From assembly GCF_016924755.1 (NCBI RefSeq), contig NZ_JAFFJX010000001.1, positions 62,001 to 126,000 on the forward strand: DNA of 64,000 nucleotides. The letters run 5' to 3'. Positions 28,339 through 37,128 of the stretch are shown piece by piece. The position numbers and the translations under genes were made by a program. The notes beneath the pieces were generated by a model. That model did no database searches. It saw only the letters and a program-made list of their open reading frames with translations, and was not told the origin of the DNA. Each line of letters starts with the position of its first letter. Position 1 is the stretch's first letter. This stretch comes from Longitalea arenae (GTDB lineage: Bacteria > Bacteroidota > Bacteroidia > Chitinophagales > Chitinophagaceae).

Positions 28339-29067
28339 TCATTTTAGCAGCCTTGCCGCTCTTTCGAGGTCTTCCGGGGTGTCTATTTCAACACCCATAT
28401 ATTCCGTTACTACCATTTTCAATGGTATGCCATTTTCAAGGTAGCGGAGGCATTCGATTTTTTCAGCGGCTTCCAGCGGGGTCATCGGCCAGGTAGTAAA
28501 GCTCATCAGCGCTTCTTTACGGAAAGCATATACACCAATATGTTCATAATAGGTGATCACCGCTTCATTATTGCGGGGATAAGGAATGATACTTCTGCTG
28601 AAGAAGAGGGAGTTCATGTTTTTATCAACCGCCACTTTCACATAATTGGGATCGGCAATGAATTGTGGTTCTTTCAATACCTGCATCAATGATGCCACCT
28701 GAACCTTTTGGCCGGCCTCCCCTTCAAATACCTTTAATAGTTTTTGCAGCGGTTCTTTTTTTACAAATGGCTCATCGCCCTGTACATTCACCACGATATC
28801 TGTTTCGATATCAGCGACTGCTTCGGCTATGCGGTCACTGCCGCTTTCATGCTGCTGACGGCTCATGCAGGCCTTGCCGCCGTTAGAAACGATTTCATTA
28901 TAAATAATTTCACTATCAGTGACCACCCATACTTCATCAAACAAACCGGTGGCTACCGTATTGTCATAGGTGTGCCGGATAACTGTCTTATTCCCGAGTA
29001 ACTGCATCAATTTGGCAGGAAACCGGGTTGCCGCATAGCGGGCCGGGATCATTGCAATTTTTTTCAT
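28339..29067 (-). CDS. kdsB: 3-deoxy-manno-octulosonate cytidylyltransferase (CMP-Kdo synthetase)
   Basis: 242 residues. N-terminal IPARYAATRFPAKLM is the CTP-binding signature, followed by VVTDSEIIYNEI, VNVQGDEPF and YEHIGVYAFRKEAL. KdsB activates Kdo for transfer to lipid A in the cytoplasm. The window also carries kdsD (arabinose-5-phosphate isomerase) and a KdnB-like Kdo oxidase, but no kdsA, kdsC or waaA. The upstream spacer is filled by a heptamer array. Confidence 0.95.
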   Translation of the reverse strand: MKKIAMIPARYAATRFPAKLMQLLGNKTVIRHTYDNTVATGLFDEVWVVTDSEIIYNEIVSNGGKACMSRQQHESGSDRIAEAVADIETDIVVNVQGDEPFVKKEPLQKLLKVFEGEAGQKVQVASLMQVLKEPQFIADPNYVKVAVDKNMNSLFFSRSIIPYPRNNEAVITYYEHIGVYAFRKEALMSFTTWPMTPLEAAEKIECLRYLENGIPLKMVVTEYMGVEIDTPEDLERAARLLK

Positions 29068-29084
29068 CGGAATAAAGATAATTA

Positions 29085-29265
29085 GTTTATGGTTTATGGT
29101 CTATGGTTTGTTGTTTGTGATTCTTTTATTGCAGGGGGGTGCCTATAAATAATGAGTTTGTGGTTTATGGGTTGTGGTTTGTGGTTCTTTTATTGCAGCA
29201 GCCCGCCATTACTCGGGCGGTCCGAATCTTAAGCAACCACAAACGACAAACTACAAACCACAAAC
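29085..29265. repeat. 7 bp-unit inverted array upstream of kdsB
   Basis: 29085-29119 holds five tandem 7-mers (GTTTATG, GTTTATG, GTCTATG, GTTTGTT, GTTTGTG) followed by TTCTTTTATTGCAG. A second block with the same order, ending in the same 14-mer, lies at about 29155-29198. Inverse units (CCACAAA, CGACAAA, CTACAAA, CCACAAA) lie at 29237-29264. The whole can fold into a long stem. It abuts the stop of the hydroxylase gene. Confidence 0.82.
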
Positions 29266-29269
29266 CCGT

Positions 29270-30097
29270 TCAATAGTCTGTTTTCACATTCTTATTGAAG
29301 GGTAACTTAAGTTGATAGGAAAGACTTTCATCTGTTTTGTCATCTAAGACATCGAGCCCGTACTTTAGTTGTTTCGGGTCGGTATAGGCAAAAGTGCCAA
29401 AGAGGCGGTCCCATAAGGAAAAGATATTCGCGTAGTTGGTATCTGTGTAGGGACGTTTATAATGGTGGTGCACCTTGTGCATATTGGGCGATACAAAGAT
29501 CCAGCTGATGGGTTTATCGAGCCAGAGAGGCACCCGGATATTGGCGTGGTTGAAATGTGTAAAAATGGCCGACATACTCCGGTACAGGAAATACATGCCG
29601 ATGGAAAGCCCGATCAAATACACCCCAATGATCGTAAAACATTCCCGGAAGATCCATTCGCCAGGATGATGCCGCGTGCCGGTGGTAACATCTACCTTGG
29701 TATCGCTGTGATGGATCATATGGAACTTCCACATGAATTTGACCTTATGCATCATATAGTGCGGTGCATACTGCGCAAAGAAGTCCATAAACAGCAGCGC
29801 CAAAATAATATCGACCCATAGCGGCAGCTCGATGATATTCAATAAGCCAAAATCATGGTCGGTAACCCATTTACAGGCTACGATCGTAATAGCCCCTAAA
29901 ATGATATTGAGTATAACGGTGGTTGCCAGAAAGACGAGGTTTACCGCGGCATGTTTATATCGTTTCCAGGAAAATGTAAAGAGGGGATAGTAGCCTTCGA
30001 TCAGCCAGAAAAAGATCATTCCGCCCATCAGGATGGCCATCCGTTGCCAGGGGGCAATATTCTCCCAAAATTGCATGAAAGCGTCCATGGCAGACAT
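29270..30097 (-). CDS. Sterol desaturase / fatty acid hydroxylase superfamily membrane protein
   Basis: 275 residues with several transmembrane helices. The histidine-rich di-iron motifs are present: HYMMH, FHMIHHSD with TGTRHHPGEW, and MHKVHHHY. The family inserts hydroxyls or double bonds into lipids. In Bacteroidota, members act on fatty acids, carotenoids or ether lipids, and the substrate here is unknown. The gene is transcribed leftward towards kdsB with the heptamer array between them. Upstream is the AT-rich repeat region, so it probably has its own promoter there. Confidence 0.9.
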   Translation of the reverse strand: MSAMDAFMQFWENIAPWQRMAILMGGMIFFWLIEGYYPLFTFSWKRYKHAAVNLVFLATTVILNIILGAITIVACKWVTDHDFGLLNIIELPLWVDIILALLFMDFFAQYAPHYMMHKVKFMWKFHMIHHSDTKVDVTTGTRHHPGEWIFRECFTIIGVYLIGLSIGMYFLYRSMSAIFTHFNHANIRVPLWLDKPISWIFVSPNMHKVHHHYKRPYTDTNYANIFSLWDRLFGTFAYTDPKQLKYGLDVLDDKTDESLSYQLKLPFNKNVKTDY

Positions 30098-30690
30098 CGT
30101 TTTGTACCATCAATTTACATAGAAAATCCCGCTTGCGGCGCCGGTGAAATTTTTCAACAGCCTGTTTTAACGCTTCCCGCGCATATATAAATTTTAGCCA
30201 TCGTATAACTAATTAAATACTTGGAAAAATGAATGGATCAGCCCTTTTTGTTTTTTTCAGAAGTATTTTATCCATTTTTTCGGACCGAAAGCTTTCTGCA
30301 GGTACCCGTCAACATTTTTCAGGACCATTTTACTTTTTTTCATATCATCTAATTCTTAAAATGGCTCAGCTAAAAAGTTTTCAGGCCATGGAAAATTTAG
30401 ATCGTCACAAAAAACACTTTGTTACCGGGTTAATTTTTTTCCGGCTCAGAAAATCCTTTTTTGATCATGTGACCGCATTAAATGGGTCACAAAAAAATTT
30501 TTGCCGTCAAAAACCTATAAATTGGGCCAGAAAAAATGTTTTGAGGCCTGTAGTGAAATTAAATGGCTGGCAAAAAACTTTTAAGGCAACGCTACTTTTT
30601 CGCCGACCGGTTTAATTATTAATCGATCCAGAAAAAAAGTTTTAGGGTAGCGCGGTCTTTTAAATGATGCATTAATTTTTTGCCATGCTA
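30098..30690. repeat. AT-rich spacer with phased A-tract/T-tract repeats
   Basis: From about 30350 to 30690 a degenerate motif of the type AAATGGCTCAGAAAAAATTTT recurs at irregular intervals of about 40-65 bp (near 30359, 30440, 30480, 30524, 30562 and 30625). Each copy has an A-run followed by a T-run. A rightward 128-codon frame (30229-30615) crosses it, but its Phe/Lys-rich translation only reflects the A/T runs and it is not accepted as a gene. Phased A-tracts suggest intrinsically bent DNA. Confidence 0.55.
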
Positions 30691-30698
30691 AAAAGAAA

Positions 30699-30719
30699 AA
30701 CCCGGCCATTCGCCGGGTT
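30699..30719 (-). terminator. dnaN terminator
   Basis: Read leftward, AACCCGGC-GAATG-GCCGGGTT is followed by TTTCTTTTTA. It is an excellent intrinsic terminator 40 bp after the dnaN stop. Confidence 0.9.
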
Positions 30720-30758
30720 CTTGCTGTATGTAATAATAACAATATATAAAAATAGCGA

Positions 30759-31874
30759 TCAGGTGTTCAACATTAATGGCATCACCAACATAAGTAATTC
30801 TTCATTCTCCTCCTGGTCTCCTGGTCTTATGATACCAGCTTTGGTAGAAGTGGATAACTCGACGGTTACATCTTCTGTATCGGTAGCACCCAGCATTTCG
30901 ATCAGGAATTTGGCATTAAAGGCGATCTGCAGATCTTCTCCATTGTACTGACATTTCATGCGCTCATTACCCTCAAATGAAAAGTCAATATCCTGGGCCG
31001 TTAACTGCAACTGGCTGCCGCTAATGCTCAATACCACCTGGTTGGTACTTTTATTACTGAAGATACCCACCCGGCGTAAAGCACCCTGAAAATCGGTGCG
31101 GTTAACCGTTAATTTATAAGGATTATCAGAAGGAATAACTACTTTATAATCGGGGAAGCGAGCATCGATGAGCCGGCAGCTTAACTGTGTTGTACCATGG
31201 GTTACAAACAGGTGATTGCTGTTATAACTGATGGTAAGCTCATCTTCATTTACCGGCATGGCCGCCTTTAACAAGGTAAGCGGTTTTTTCGGAACGATCA
31301 GTGAATCGGTTTTCGGACAGCTAACATCTACGCGTTTATACCGCACCAGCCGGTGGGCATCGGTGGCAACGAATTGAAGTCCTTTTTTATCCATTTCAAA
31401 AAATACCCCGGTCATCGCGGGACGCAGGTCATCGTTACTAACGGCAAAAAGCGTTTTGTTGATAGCGGTTACCAGAGCAGCCGAGGTAATAGTAAACGAA
31501 TTCGTATCATCGGCTACCGGATCTTTCGGGAAGTTATCGGGGTTTTCACCCATTACTTTATACTTACCGTTATCGCTGGTTATTTCAACCGCATAATTCT
31601 TGTCGATATTAAAAGTAAGTGGTTGCTCGGGAATGTTCTTTAAAGAATCCATCAGTATTTTAGCGGGAATACAAACACGGCCGCTTTCTTTCGCCTCTAC
31701 TTCCAGTTGAATTTTCATTACCGTTTCCAGATCGGTGGCTACAACCGACAGTTGATTTTTTTGTACATCAAACAAAAAATCTTCCAGGATCGGCAGCACC
31801 GTATTGGCATTGATCACCCCACTAATCTGTTGTAATTGTTTCAATAAAGCCGAAGATGAAACGATAAACTTCAT
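30759..31874 (-). CDS. dnaN: DNA polymerase III sliding clamp (beta subunit)
   Basis: 371 residues, full length, with three repeated clamp domains (about 1-120, 125-250, 255-371). Recognisable segments include MKFIVSSSALLKQLQQISGV, LQFVATDAHRLV in domain 2 and a C-terminal LLMLVMPLML that matches the family's peptide-binding end (LxPMR type, here MPLML). The dimer encircles DNA and tethers polymerase. dnaN is often near oriC. Here it is monocistronic and leftward with its own promoter and terminator, not in a dnaA operon. Confidence 0.97.
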   Translation of the reverse strand: MKFIVSSSALLKQLQQISGVINANTVLPILEDFLFDVQKNQLSVVATDLETVMKIQLEVEAKESGRVCIPAKILMDSLKNIPEQPLTFNIDKNYAVEITSDNGKYKVMGENPDNFPKDPVADDTNSFTITSAALVTAINKTLFAVSNDDLRPAMTGVFFEMDKKGLQFVATDAHRLVRYKRVDVSCPKTDSLIVPKKPLTLLKAAMPVNEDELTISYNSNHLFVTHGTTQLSCRLIDARFPDYKVVIPSDNPYKLTVNRTDFQGALRRVGIFSNKSTNQVVLSISGSQLQLTAQDIDFSFEGNERMKCQYNGEDLQIAFNAKFLIEMLGATDTEDVTVELSTSTKAGIIRPGDQEENEELLMLVMPLMLNT

Positions 31875-31894
31875 ATAACTGATTAAGATTTGAG

Positions 31895-31902
31895 CAAATA
31901 TA
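31895..31902 (-). promoter_or_regulatory. Putative -7 element of dnaN
   Basis: TATATTTG on the minus strand, 21 bp before the dnaN ATG, matches TAnnTTTG. No clear -33 TTTG is present. Confidence 0.5.
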
Positions 31903-32343
31903 GGGTTCTGACTGAATAAATTACCCGCTTTTTTTAAAACACGAAATCCACAAATATCCTAACTTGCCTGCCAACGGTATCGAAAAACCGGTCCCTGAAA
32001 TGTGTATCTGGTGCTGGTTTCAATGGTACCGCTTTTCAAACCGTAGAGAATTATCAGGCAGGCTGCTGCGACCGTTTTGCCACAAAACGGGAAATGTCAG
32101 GAGGAATGTAACAGCCGTGTGGTTAAGGCAGTTTTCCCATATAATACTTATACTTATAATGGTGATGCTTTCGTTAAAGCAGAACGCCCTATGCAAAACG
32201 CTGAAGGCTAAAGGCGGAAGGTAAGGCCACAGCGAAAAACGCCTTCCTTCGGGTGGCCGCCGTAAAATGCGGAATGCCGCATTAAGCCTTAAACCTTAAG
32301 CTTTTAGCGTTATACAGTAACCTTAAAAACAATAAAACCTTAT
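31903..32343. repeat. Spacer upstream of dnaN with 7 bp-unit arrays (32177-32320)
   Basis: The first 270 bp show nothing recognisable. From 32177, 7-mers follow in register (AAAGCAG, AACGCCC, TATGCAA, AACGCTG, AAGGCTA, AAGGCGG, AAGGTAA). A partly inverse set follows from 32269 (AATGCGG, AATGCCG, CATTAAG, CCTTAAA, CCTTAAG, CTTTTAG). This matches the architecture of the other arrays. A rightward frame at 31964-32224 is not credible. Confidence 0.65.
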
Positions 32344-33657
32344 ATGTTCGACAAGCTTTTCGGACGTGGTAGAAAGAAACCGGAGAACCCGGATATCTCT
32401 TTTGGCCGCTATTCCGATAATAACAAAACGGTAGAAAAAGTGCGCCGTTGGACCGATGCCGACAACCTCTTTAAACAACAGTCCTATTCAGATAGTATTG
32501 CGGCATTTTTTGATTACCTGGCCGACGATAAAAAGGGCAATGTGATCCTGAACCGAAATAATGACGGCGGCACCTTCCAGCTTTACCAGGGATCCAAGAT
32601 CGTTCGCGGCGAATTTGACAGGGAAAGTTTAAAGGCTGAAATAACCCTGGCCAGGATGCCGCAACCCAGCGTGCCCGTTATGCGCCGGCTCCTCGAAATG
32701 AATTTTACCCTTTACTACAGCCGCTATGCCCTCGACAACGACCGCTTGTGTATGCGTTTCGACAGTGACATAAAAGCCGCCAATCCCAATAAACTCTATT
32801 ATGGGCTGAAAGAACTGGCCATCAAAGCGGATAAACTCGACGACCTGCTGGTACAGGAATTTGCCGCCCTGCAAACCGTAGATACGGAACATATTATTCC
32901 CCTTCCTGAAGCAGAGAAAGAAGTGAAATACAATTTCATGATGAACTGGATCAGGGAAACACTTGATTATATTGTCACTTTAGACGCCGATAAGTTCTCA
33001 GGCGGCATTGCGTACCTGCTCTTATCACTGGCATTCCGCATCGATTACCTGATCTGTCCGGATGGTAAACTGCTGAACGAACTGGAAAAGATCGTAGAGA
33101 TCTATTACCGCAAAGATGAAAAGCAAACCACTGAGCGTAACCTGGGCATGATCGAAGGCTTTAAGAAACTGGCCGCCAAGACCAAAGAGGAAGTATATCC
33201 CTTCCTGTTCCGCTCCAAACATACATTCGCGATCGTTGTTCCGCAGCACCACCAAACGGTAGTAGATGCCATCAACGGCGCGGCGCAGAATGTGGTCTGG
33301 TACCGCGATAATAATTATCCGAACATTGCCAATAATGTAATGGAGTACGCGCTTTCTTTCAGCCAGTATTCCTACAGTTTACCCAAACCGCTGAGCGACC
33401 TGATCTTATTATATATGCAGATCAACTATCGGGCATATTTCGAAGCGCTTGGGTTTAGCGTACCGTATTACGATGCACAGCAGAATCAATTTAACCCCGA
33501 AGCTATTCGCGAAAGGATTGAAGAGATCATAAGCGCCTGGCAACCCAAATATCCCAAGCTGTTGTTCAGGATGGATACCCTGAAATTCAACAGCCTGGTA
33601 AGCTTCAACAGCAGCTTTAGTACGGAGATCACTTTCCTAAATTTCGATTCAAACTAA
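32344..33657 (+). CDS. Uncharacterised 437 aa protein, probable partner of the downstream protease
   Basis: No signal peptide or membrane segment. I do not recognise a named family. The N-terminal third has a strand-rich segment (FQLYQGSKIVRGEF ... LLEMNFTLYYSRYALDNDRL, about residues 75-140) that looks like a YbjN/CesT-type chaperone fold. It resembles the C-terminal domain of the protease encoded 76 bp downstream (shared pattern GS-KI, L-R-P or L-Q-L-P, LLE-N, long amphipathic end). The C-terminal half is helical. The start has MFDKLFGRGRKKPEN, a basic amphipathic leader common in cytosolic proteins of this type. Co-transcription with the protease is likely. Confidence 0.7.
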   Translation: MFDKLFGRGRKKPENPDISFGRYSDNNKTVEKVRRWTDADNLFKQQSYSDSIAAFFDYLADDKKGNVILNRNNDGGTFQLYQGSKIVRGEFDRESLKAEITLARMPQPSVPVMRRLLEMNFTLYYSRYALDNDRLCMRFDSDIKAANPNKLYYGLKELAIKADKLDDLLVQEFAALQTVDTEHIIPLPEAEKEVKYNFMMNWIRETLDYIVTLDADKFSGGIAYLLLSLAFRIDYLICPDGKLLNELEKIVEIYYRKDEKQTTERNLGMIEGFKKLAAKTKEEVYPFLFRSKHTFAIVVPQHHQTVVDAINGAAQNVVWYRDNNYPNIANNVMEYALSFSQYSYSLPKPLSDLILLYMQINYRAYFEALGFSVPYYDAQQNQFNPEAIRERIEEIISAWQPKYPKLLFRMDTLKFNSLVSFNSSFSTEITFLNFDSN

Positions 33658-33666
33658 TTCTACTTT

Positions 33667-33713
33667 AGGTGTGCCTCACTTTCGCTGGCCTCAGGCCGAC
33701 ATATGACAGACCT
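33667..33713. repeat. Dispersed inverted-repeat element between the 437 aa gene and the protease gene
   Basis: 47 bp starting AGGTGTG and ending CAGACCT, the same ends and length as the element at 28287, but with a different centre (TTCGCTGGCCTCAGGCC). It lies 20 bp before the protease start. Confidence 0.5.
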
Positions 33714-33733
33714 AAGGGTATAAAAAATATACA

Positions 33734-34831
33734 ATGGTTCAGGATATAATAGGGCAGTTTCATCCCGCCATCATTCAAATAGCTACACAAACCGGTACCG
33801 GAACCGGCTTTTATGTAAAGGAATATGATGTGATCGTAACCAATGATCACGTGGTGCAGGACAATGCCGAAGTAACAATCGCCGGAAAATCATTCGACAA
33901 GACATTATCTCGTGTATGGTATACCGACCGCAAACACGACCTGGCTTTTTTACAAAGTCCGGCCAATGTCGACATCCCCGCCATCCGCCTCGGCACTTAT
34001 GAAGCGCTGAAAGACGGTGATGAGGTGGTTGCCATCGGTCACCCTTATGGGTTTAATTACTCTGCTACGCAGGGGGTGATCTCGAAAGTTGACCGCATTC
34101 GCGACGGCCTTAAATTCATTCAGATAGATGCTGCTATCAATCCCGGTAACAGCGGTGGCCCGCTGGTAAATACGAGTGGCGAGGTCATTGGTGTAAACTC
34201 CTTCAAGGTACAGGGTGGCGATAACCTGGGTTTCGCCTTACCGGTAAATTACCTGCGCCAGGCCCTGCAGTTATATGCACCGCATAAAGGGGTGAGCAGC
34301 ACCCGCTGCCATAGTTGCGACTACCTGGTCTTACCTGAGAATATTGATTCAGAAAAATACTGTCCAGCCTGTGGCACCGAGGTTAAATTGCCTCAAATGC
34401 CCGAGCAGGAAGTAGTGCCTACTGGCGCTGCCAAGACCATTGAAGATATTTTAAAGGAGCTGGGAAAAGACATTAAGCTGGCCCGCGATGGCGTGAACCG
34501 TTGGGAAGTGCGGGAAGGCAGTGCCAAGATCAAGATCAGTTACAATGCCGAAAACTTCTTTGTGGTAGGCGATGCTTATTTATGCCAGCTGCCACAGGAT
34601 GCGCTGAAAATAAAACCGCTTTACCAGTTCCTGTTGCAGGAAAACTATCGTACGAACAGCCTGGTGTTGAGCTGCCAGAACCAGAACATTGTGCTGTCGT
34701 GCATTATGTATGACCTGGATATTACCCGGGAAGGAGGCGTAAAGGTATTCGACAACCTGTTCAAAAAGGCAGATTTTTACGATGATCTGCTGAAGAATGA
34801 GTATGGGTGTTTAGATAGGATAGAAGAATGA
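33734..34831 (+). CDS. Trypsin-like serine protease with zinc ribbon and C-terminal YbjN/CesT-like domain
   Basis: 365 residues without a signal peptide, so probably cytoplasmic, unlike classical DegP. The protease domain (1-185) has the complete triad H39 (VTNDHVVQ), D69 (RKHDLAFL) and S140 (INPGNSGGPLV). There is no PDZ domain. A zinc ribbon follows (C192-x2-C195, C210-x2-C213), then a C-terminal domain (about 235-365) with WEVREGSAKIKISY and LLQENYRTNSLVLSCQNQNIVL that resembles the upstream protein. The combination suggests a regulated protease whose chaperone-like domain recognises a partner or substrate (inference). Confidence 0.85.
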   Translation: MVQDIIGQFHPAIIQIATQTGTGTGFYVKEYDVIVTNDHVVQDNAEVTIAGKSFDKTLSRVWYTDRKHDLAFLQSPANVDIPAIRLGTYEALKDGDEVVAIGHPYGFNYSATQGVISKVDRIRDGLKFIQIDAAINPGNSGGPLVNTSGEVIGVNSFKVQGGDNLGFALPVNYLRQALQLYAPHKGVSSTRCHSCDYLVLPENIDSEKYCPACGTEVKLPQMPEQEVVPTGAAKTIEDILKELGKDIKLARDGVNRWEVREGSAKIKISYNAENFFVVGDAYLCQLPQDALKIKPLYQFLLQENYRTNSLVLSCQNQNIVLSCIMYDLDITREGGVKVFDNLFKKADFYDDLLKNEYGCLDRIEE

Positions 34832-34853
34832 TCTTATAGATCACAAACTAAGT

Positions 34854-35025
34854 GTTACAGGTTACCAGTTACCAGTTACCAGTACCGGTTACCGTTTACC
34901 AGTTACCAGGCAATACAAGTTGAAGTTAGCATACAATAATAAAACCCGGCAACTGGAAACTGGCAACCGGTAACTTTTGAATTGCCGGCTGACCATTGAC
35001 CATTCACCATTGACCATTCACCATG
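34854..35025. repeat. Two 7 bp-unit arrays running into the recX start codon
   Basis: 34854-34908 holds GTTACCA-type units (GTTACAG, then GTTACCA three times, decaying copies, GTTACCA). The inverse GCAACTG, GAAACTG, GCAACCG, GTAACTT lies at 34949-34976. A second unit type, GACCATT/CACCATT, occupies 34991-35025 (GACCATT twice, CACCATT, GACCATT, CACCATG). The recX ATG (35023) is the end of the last unit. Confidence 0.85.
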
Positions 35026-35505
35026 CTCCAGCGAAAGCAACAATTAACTAAAGAACAAGCATTACAAAAGCTCCGGCATTATTGTGCCTACCAGGAGCGC
35101 TGTCATGCGGAGGCGAAAGAAAAGCTGTATTCATTTGGCTTACGCAAGCAAATGGTAGAAGAATCGCTCGCGCAGTTGATCGAAGAAGATTATCTGAACG
35201 AAGAGCGGTTTGCCATTCAATTTGCCGGCGGAAAGTTTCGCATGAAGCAATGGGGCCGCGTAAAGATCATTCATGCCCTGAAGCAAAAGCAGGTAAGTAC
35301 TTATTGTATAAATAGGGCCATGAAAGAAATAGATGCGGCAGACTATGAGAAAACCCTGCACAAGCTGGCCGAACAAAAATGGAAATCGGTGACCGGCCAA
35401 GGTGTGAACCTGTTCGTAAAAATGGCCAAAACCACCGACTTCCTCTTGCAGAAAGGCTATGAACCGGAACTTATTAAACAGGTAATTGCCCGATTAAAGG
35501 AATAA
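35023..35505 (+). CDS. recX: Regulatory protein RecX
   Basis: 160 residues with the three-helix repeats of RecX. The N-terminal half has LRHYCAYQERCHAEAKEKLY and LIEEDYLNEERFAIQFAGGKFRMKQWG, a strong family signature. The C-terminal repeats end with FLLQKGYEPELIKQVI. RecX binds RecA filaments and limits their activity. recA is not nearby. The start codon is formed by the last heptamer of the repeat array, so repeat expansion or contraction would change the 5' leader directly. No Shine-Dalgarno is visible. Confidence 0.92.
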   Translation: MLQRKQQLTKEQALQKLRHYCAYQERCHAEAKEKLYSFGLRKQMVEESLAQLIEEDYLNEERFAIQFAGGKFRMKQWGRVKIIHALKQKQVSTYCINRAMKEIDAADYEKTLHKLAEQKWKSVTGQGVNLFVKMAKTTDFLLQKGYEPELIKQVIARLKE

Positions 35506-35568
35506 CAAAAGAGAAAGACAGTGATGAAAGTATGCAATAGTGCGTAGCGGGCACAGATTCTCCCCTGG

Positions 35569-37128
35569 TTATTTAGTACCGCCTGCTGCTTTATCCCAGC
35601 TGTCTGTACTTCTTTTCTTAATGGTAAAATAAAAGCTGCTTCCCTCACCAGGCGTCGACTCAACCCAGATACGGCCATTATGCAATTCAGCTATCTTTTT
35701 ACAATGCGCCAGGCCAATGCCGGTGCCCTCATATTCATTTTTCGTGTGTAGGCGCTGGAAGATAATGAAAATGCGGTCCCAGTACTTTTCATCAATACCA
35801 ATCCCATTGTCACTCACCATGAACTGCCAGTGATCTTCTTTAGGTGTTGCGGCTATCCTGATAAGGGCTGGTTCGCCCGGTTTTCTGAATTTAATAGAGT
35901 TGCTGATCAGGTTTTGAAAAAGTTGTTTCATTTCGGTGGCATAACCCGAAATAACGGGAAGCGGATCAACATGAATTACCGCCTGGCTTTCCTGGATAGC
36001 AATAGTAAGGTCGCTCAACACTTCCTGCACTACCTGGTTGCAGTTGATCGGTTCCAAAATGCGTTCACGGCCCAGGCGGGAATAATCCAGCAGGTCCTGC
36101 ACCAGGCGCCGCATCCGGTCAGAAGCATCTGTGATGTAGTTAATATACTTTGCTACATTTTCATCGGTATGATCTTTATAGTGCCGCTTCAGCAGCTCTA
36201 CAAAACCTGAAACGGTGCGCAGCGGTTCCTGCAGGTCGTGAGATGCCACATAGGCAAATTGTTCCAGCTCAATGTTCTTGCGTTTAAGGTCCTCCGCATA
36301 TTCTTTTTGCCTTTGTTCCGCCTCCTTTCGTTCGGTAATGTCGCGGATGAACGCACAAAAGAAATCCTTGTCCTGCTGGCGCATTGGGATTATTGTTAGT
36401 TCAACAGGAAATTCTTTGCCCTGGCGGTTCAGCGCTGTTACTTCTATAAGTTGGTTCAAGACCTTATGCTGGCCGGTGGATAAATACCGTTTCATTCCGG
36501 CTTCGTGTAAAGCACGGTATTGAATTGGAATAATGGTCTCAGACAAACGGCTGCCTTTTACCTCGCTTTCCTTCCAGCCAAATGTTTTTTCAGCCTGCGG
36601 ATTCCATACGGTGATGCAGCCCTCCGTGTCAATACATACAATGGCATCGAGGGCAGAGTTCATAATGAGCCGCGTGGTTTCTTCGCTCGATCGCAGGATG
36701 GCTTCCGCTTTTTTTCTTTCCGTTACATCGGTGATAAAGGCAACAGCCATTTTTTTATCGCCCAGTTTATAATAACCTAAACTGATCTCTACCTGGAAGG
36801 TGCGGCCGTTCTTATCGCGGGCGAAAAGGTCTTTTCCCAGCCCCATGGGCCGGGCTTTGGGCGCTTTGAAGTACTGCTGGCGGTATTGCCGGTGAATATC
36901 TTTTAAGGGTTCGGGAATGAGTATTTCAATGGACTGGCCGCTCAGTTCTTCCTTGCTATACCCAAATAATTTTTCGGCATTGGGATTTACCAGGATAATA
37001 TCGCCGTTTTCATCGGTTACAAGAATACTGATAGTAGCATGTTCAAATAGAGATTTGAAAGCTTTTTCGTTTTCCAGCAATATTTCATTGGGATCTTTCA
37101 TAGCAACGATCGAACTGCGGTTAAGCAT
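35569..37128 (-). CDS. PAS-domain sensor histidine kinase
   Basis: 519 residues, soluble. Two PAS domains (about 18-140 and 145-270, each ending in the PAC-type TDVTERKKAE / RDITERKEAE), then HisKA with phospho-acceptor H297 (YVASHDLQEPLRTVSGF), and an HATPase domain with NLISNSIKF, DNGIGI and GTGIGLAHCKKI. The start at 37128 lies inside the response-regulator gene, in the sequence ATGCTTAA, so translation is probably coupled. An internal start at 37101 (MKDPNEIL) is an alternative. The cognate regulator is the single-domain protein encoded upstream. Confidence 0.92.
   Translation of the reverse strand: MLNRSSIVAMKDPNEILLENEKAFKSLFEHATISILVTDENGDIILVNPNAEKLFGYSKEELSGQSIEILIPEPLKDIHRQYRQQYFKAPKARPMGLGKDLFARDKNGRTFQVEISLGYYKLGDKKMAVAFITDVTERKKAEAILRSSEETTRLIMNSALDAIVCIDTEGCITVWNPQAEKTFGWKESEVKGSRLSETIIPIQYRALHEAGMKRYLSTGQHKVLNQLIEVTALNRQGKEFPVELTIIPMRQQDKDFFCAFIRDITERKEAEQRQKEYAEDLKRKNIELEQFAYVASHDLQEPLRTVSGFVELLKRHYKDHTDENVAKYINYITDASDRMRRLVQDLLDYSRLGRERILEPINCNQVVQEVLSDLTIAIQESQAVIHVDPLPVISGYATEMKQLFQNLISNSIKFRKPGEPALIRIAATPKEDHWQFMVSDNGIGIDEKYWDRIFIIFQRLHTKNEYEGTGIGLAHCKKIAELHNGRIWVESTPGEGSSFYFTIKKRSTDSWDKAAGGTK

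Noticed and set aside
30229-30615. Rightward 128-codon frame
   Set aside because: It translates A-tract and T-tract repeats into Phe/Lys-rich sequence. No signal, domain or conserved pattern.
33840-33860. Third parS-like site (TCACGTGG)
   Set aside because: It is inside the protease gene at the catalytic His codons (DHVV) and lacks the GTTC/GAAC flanks.
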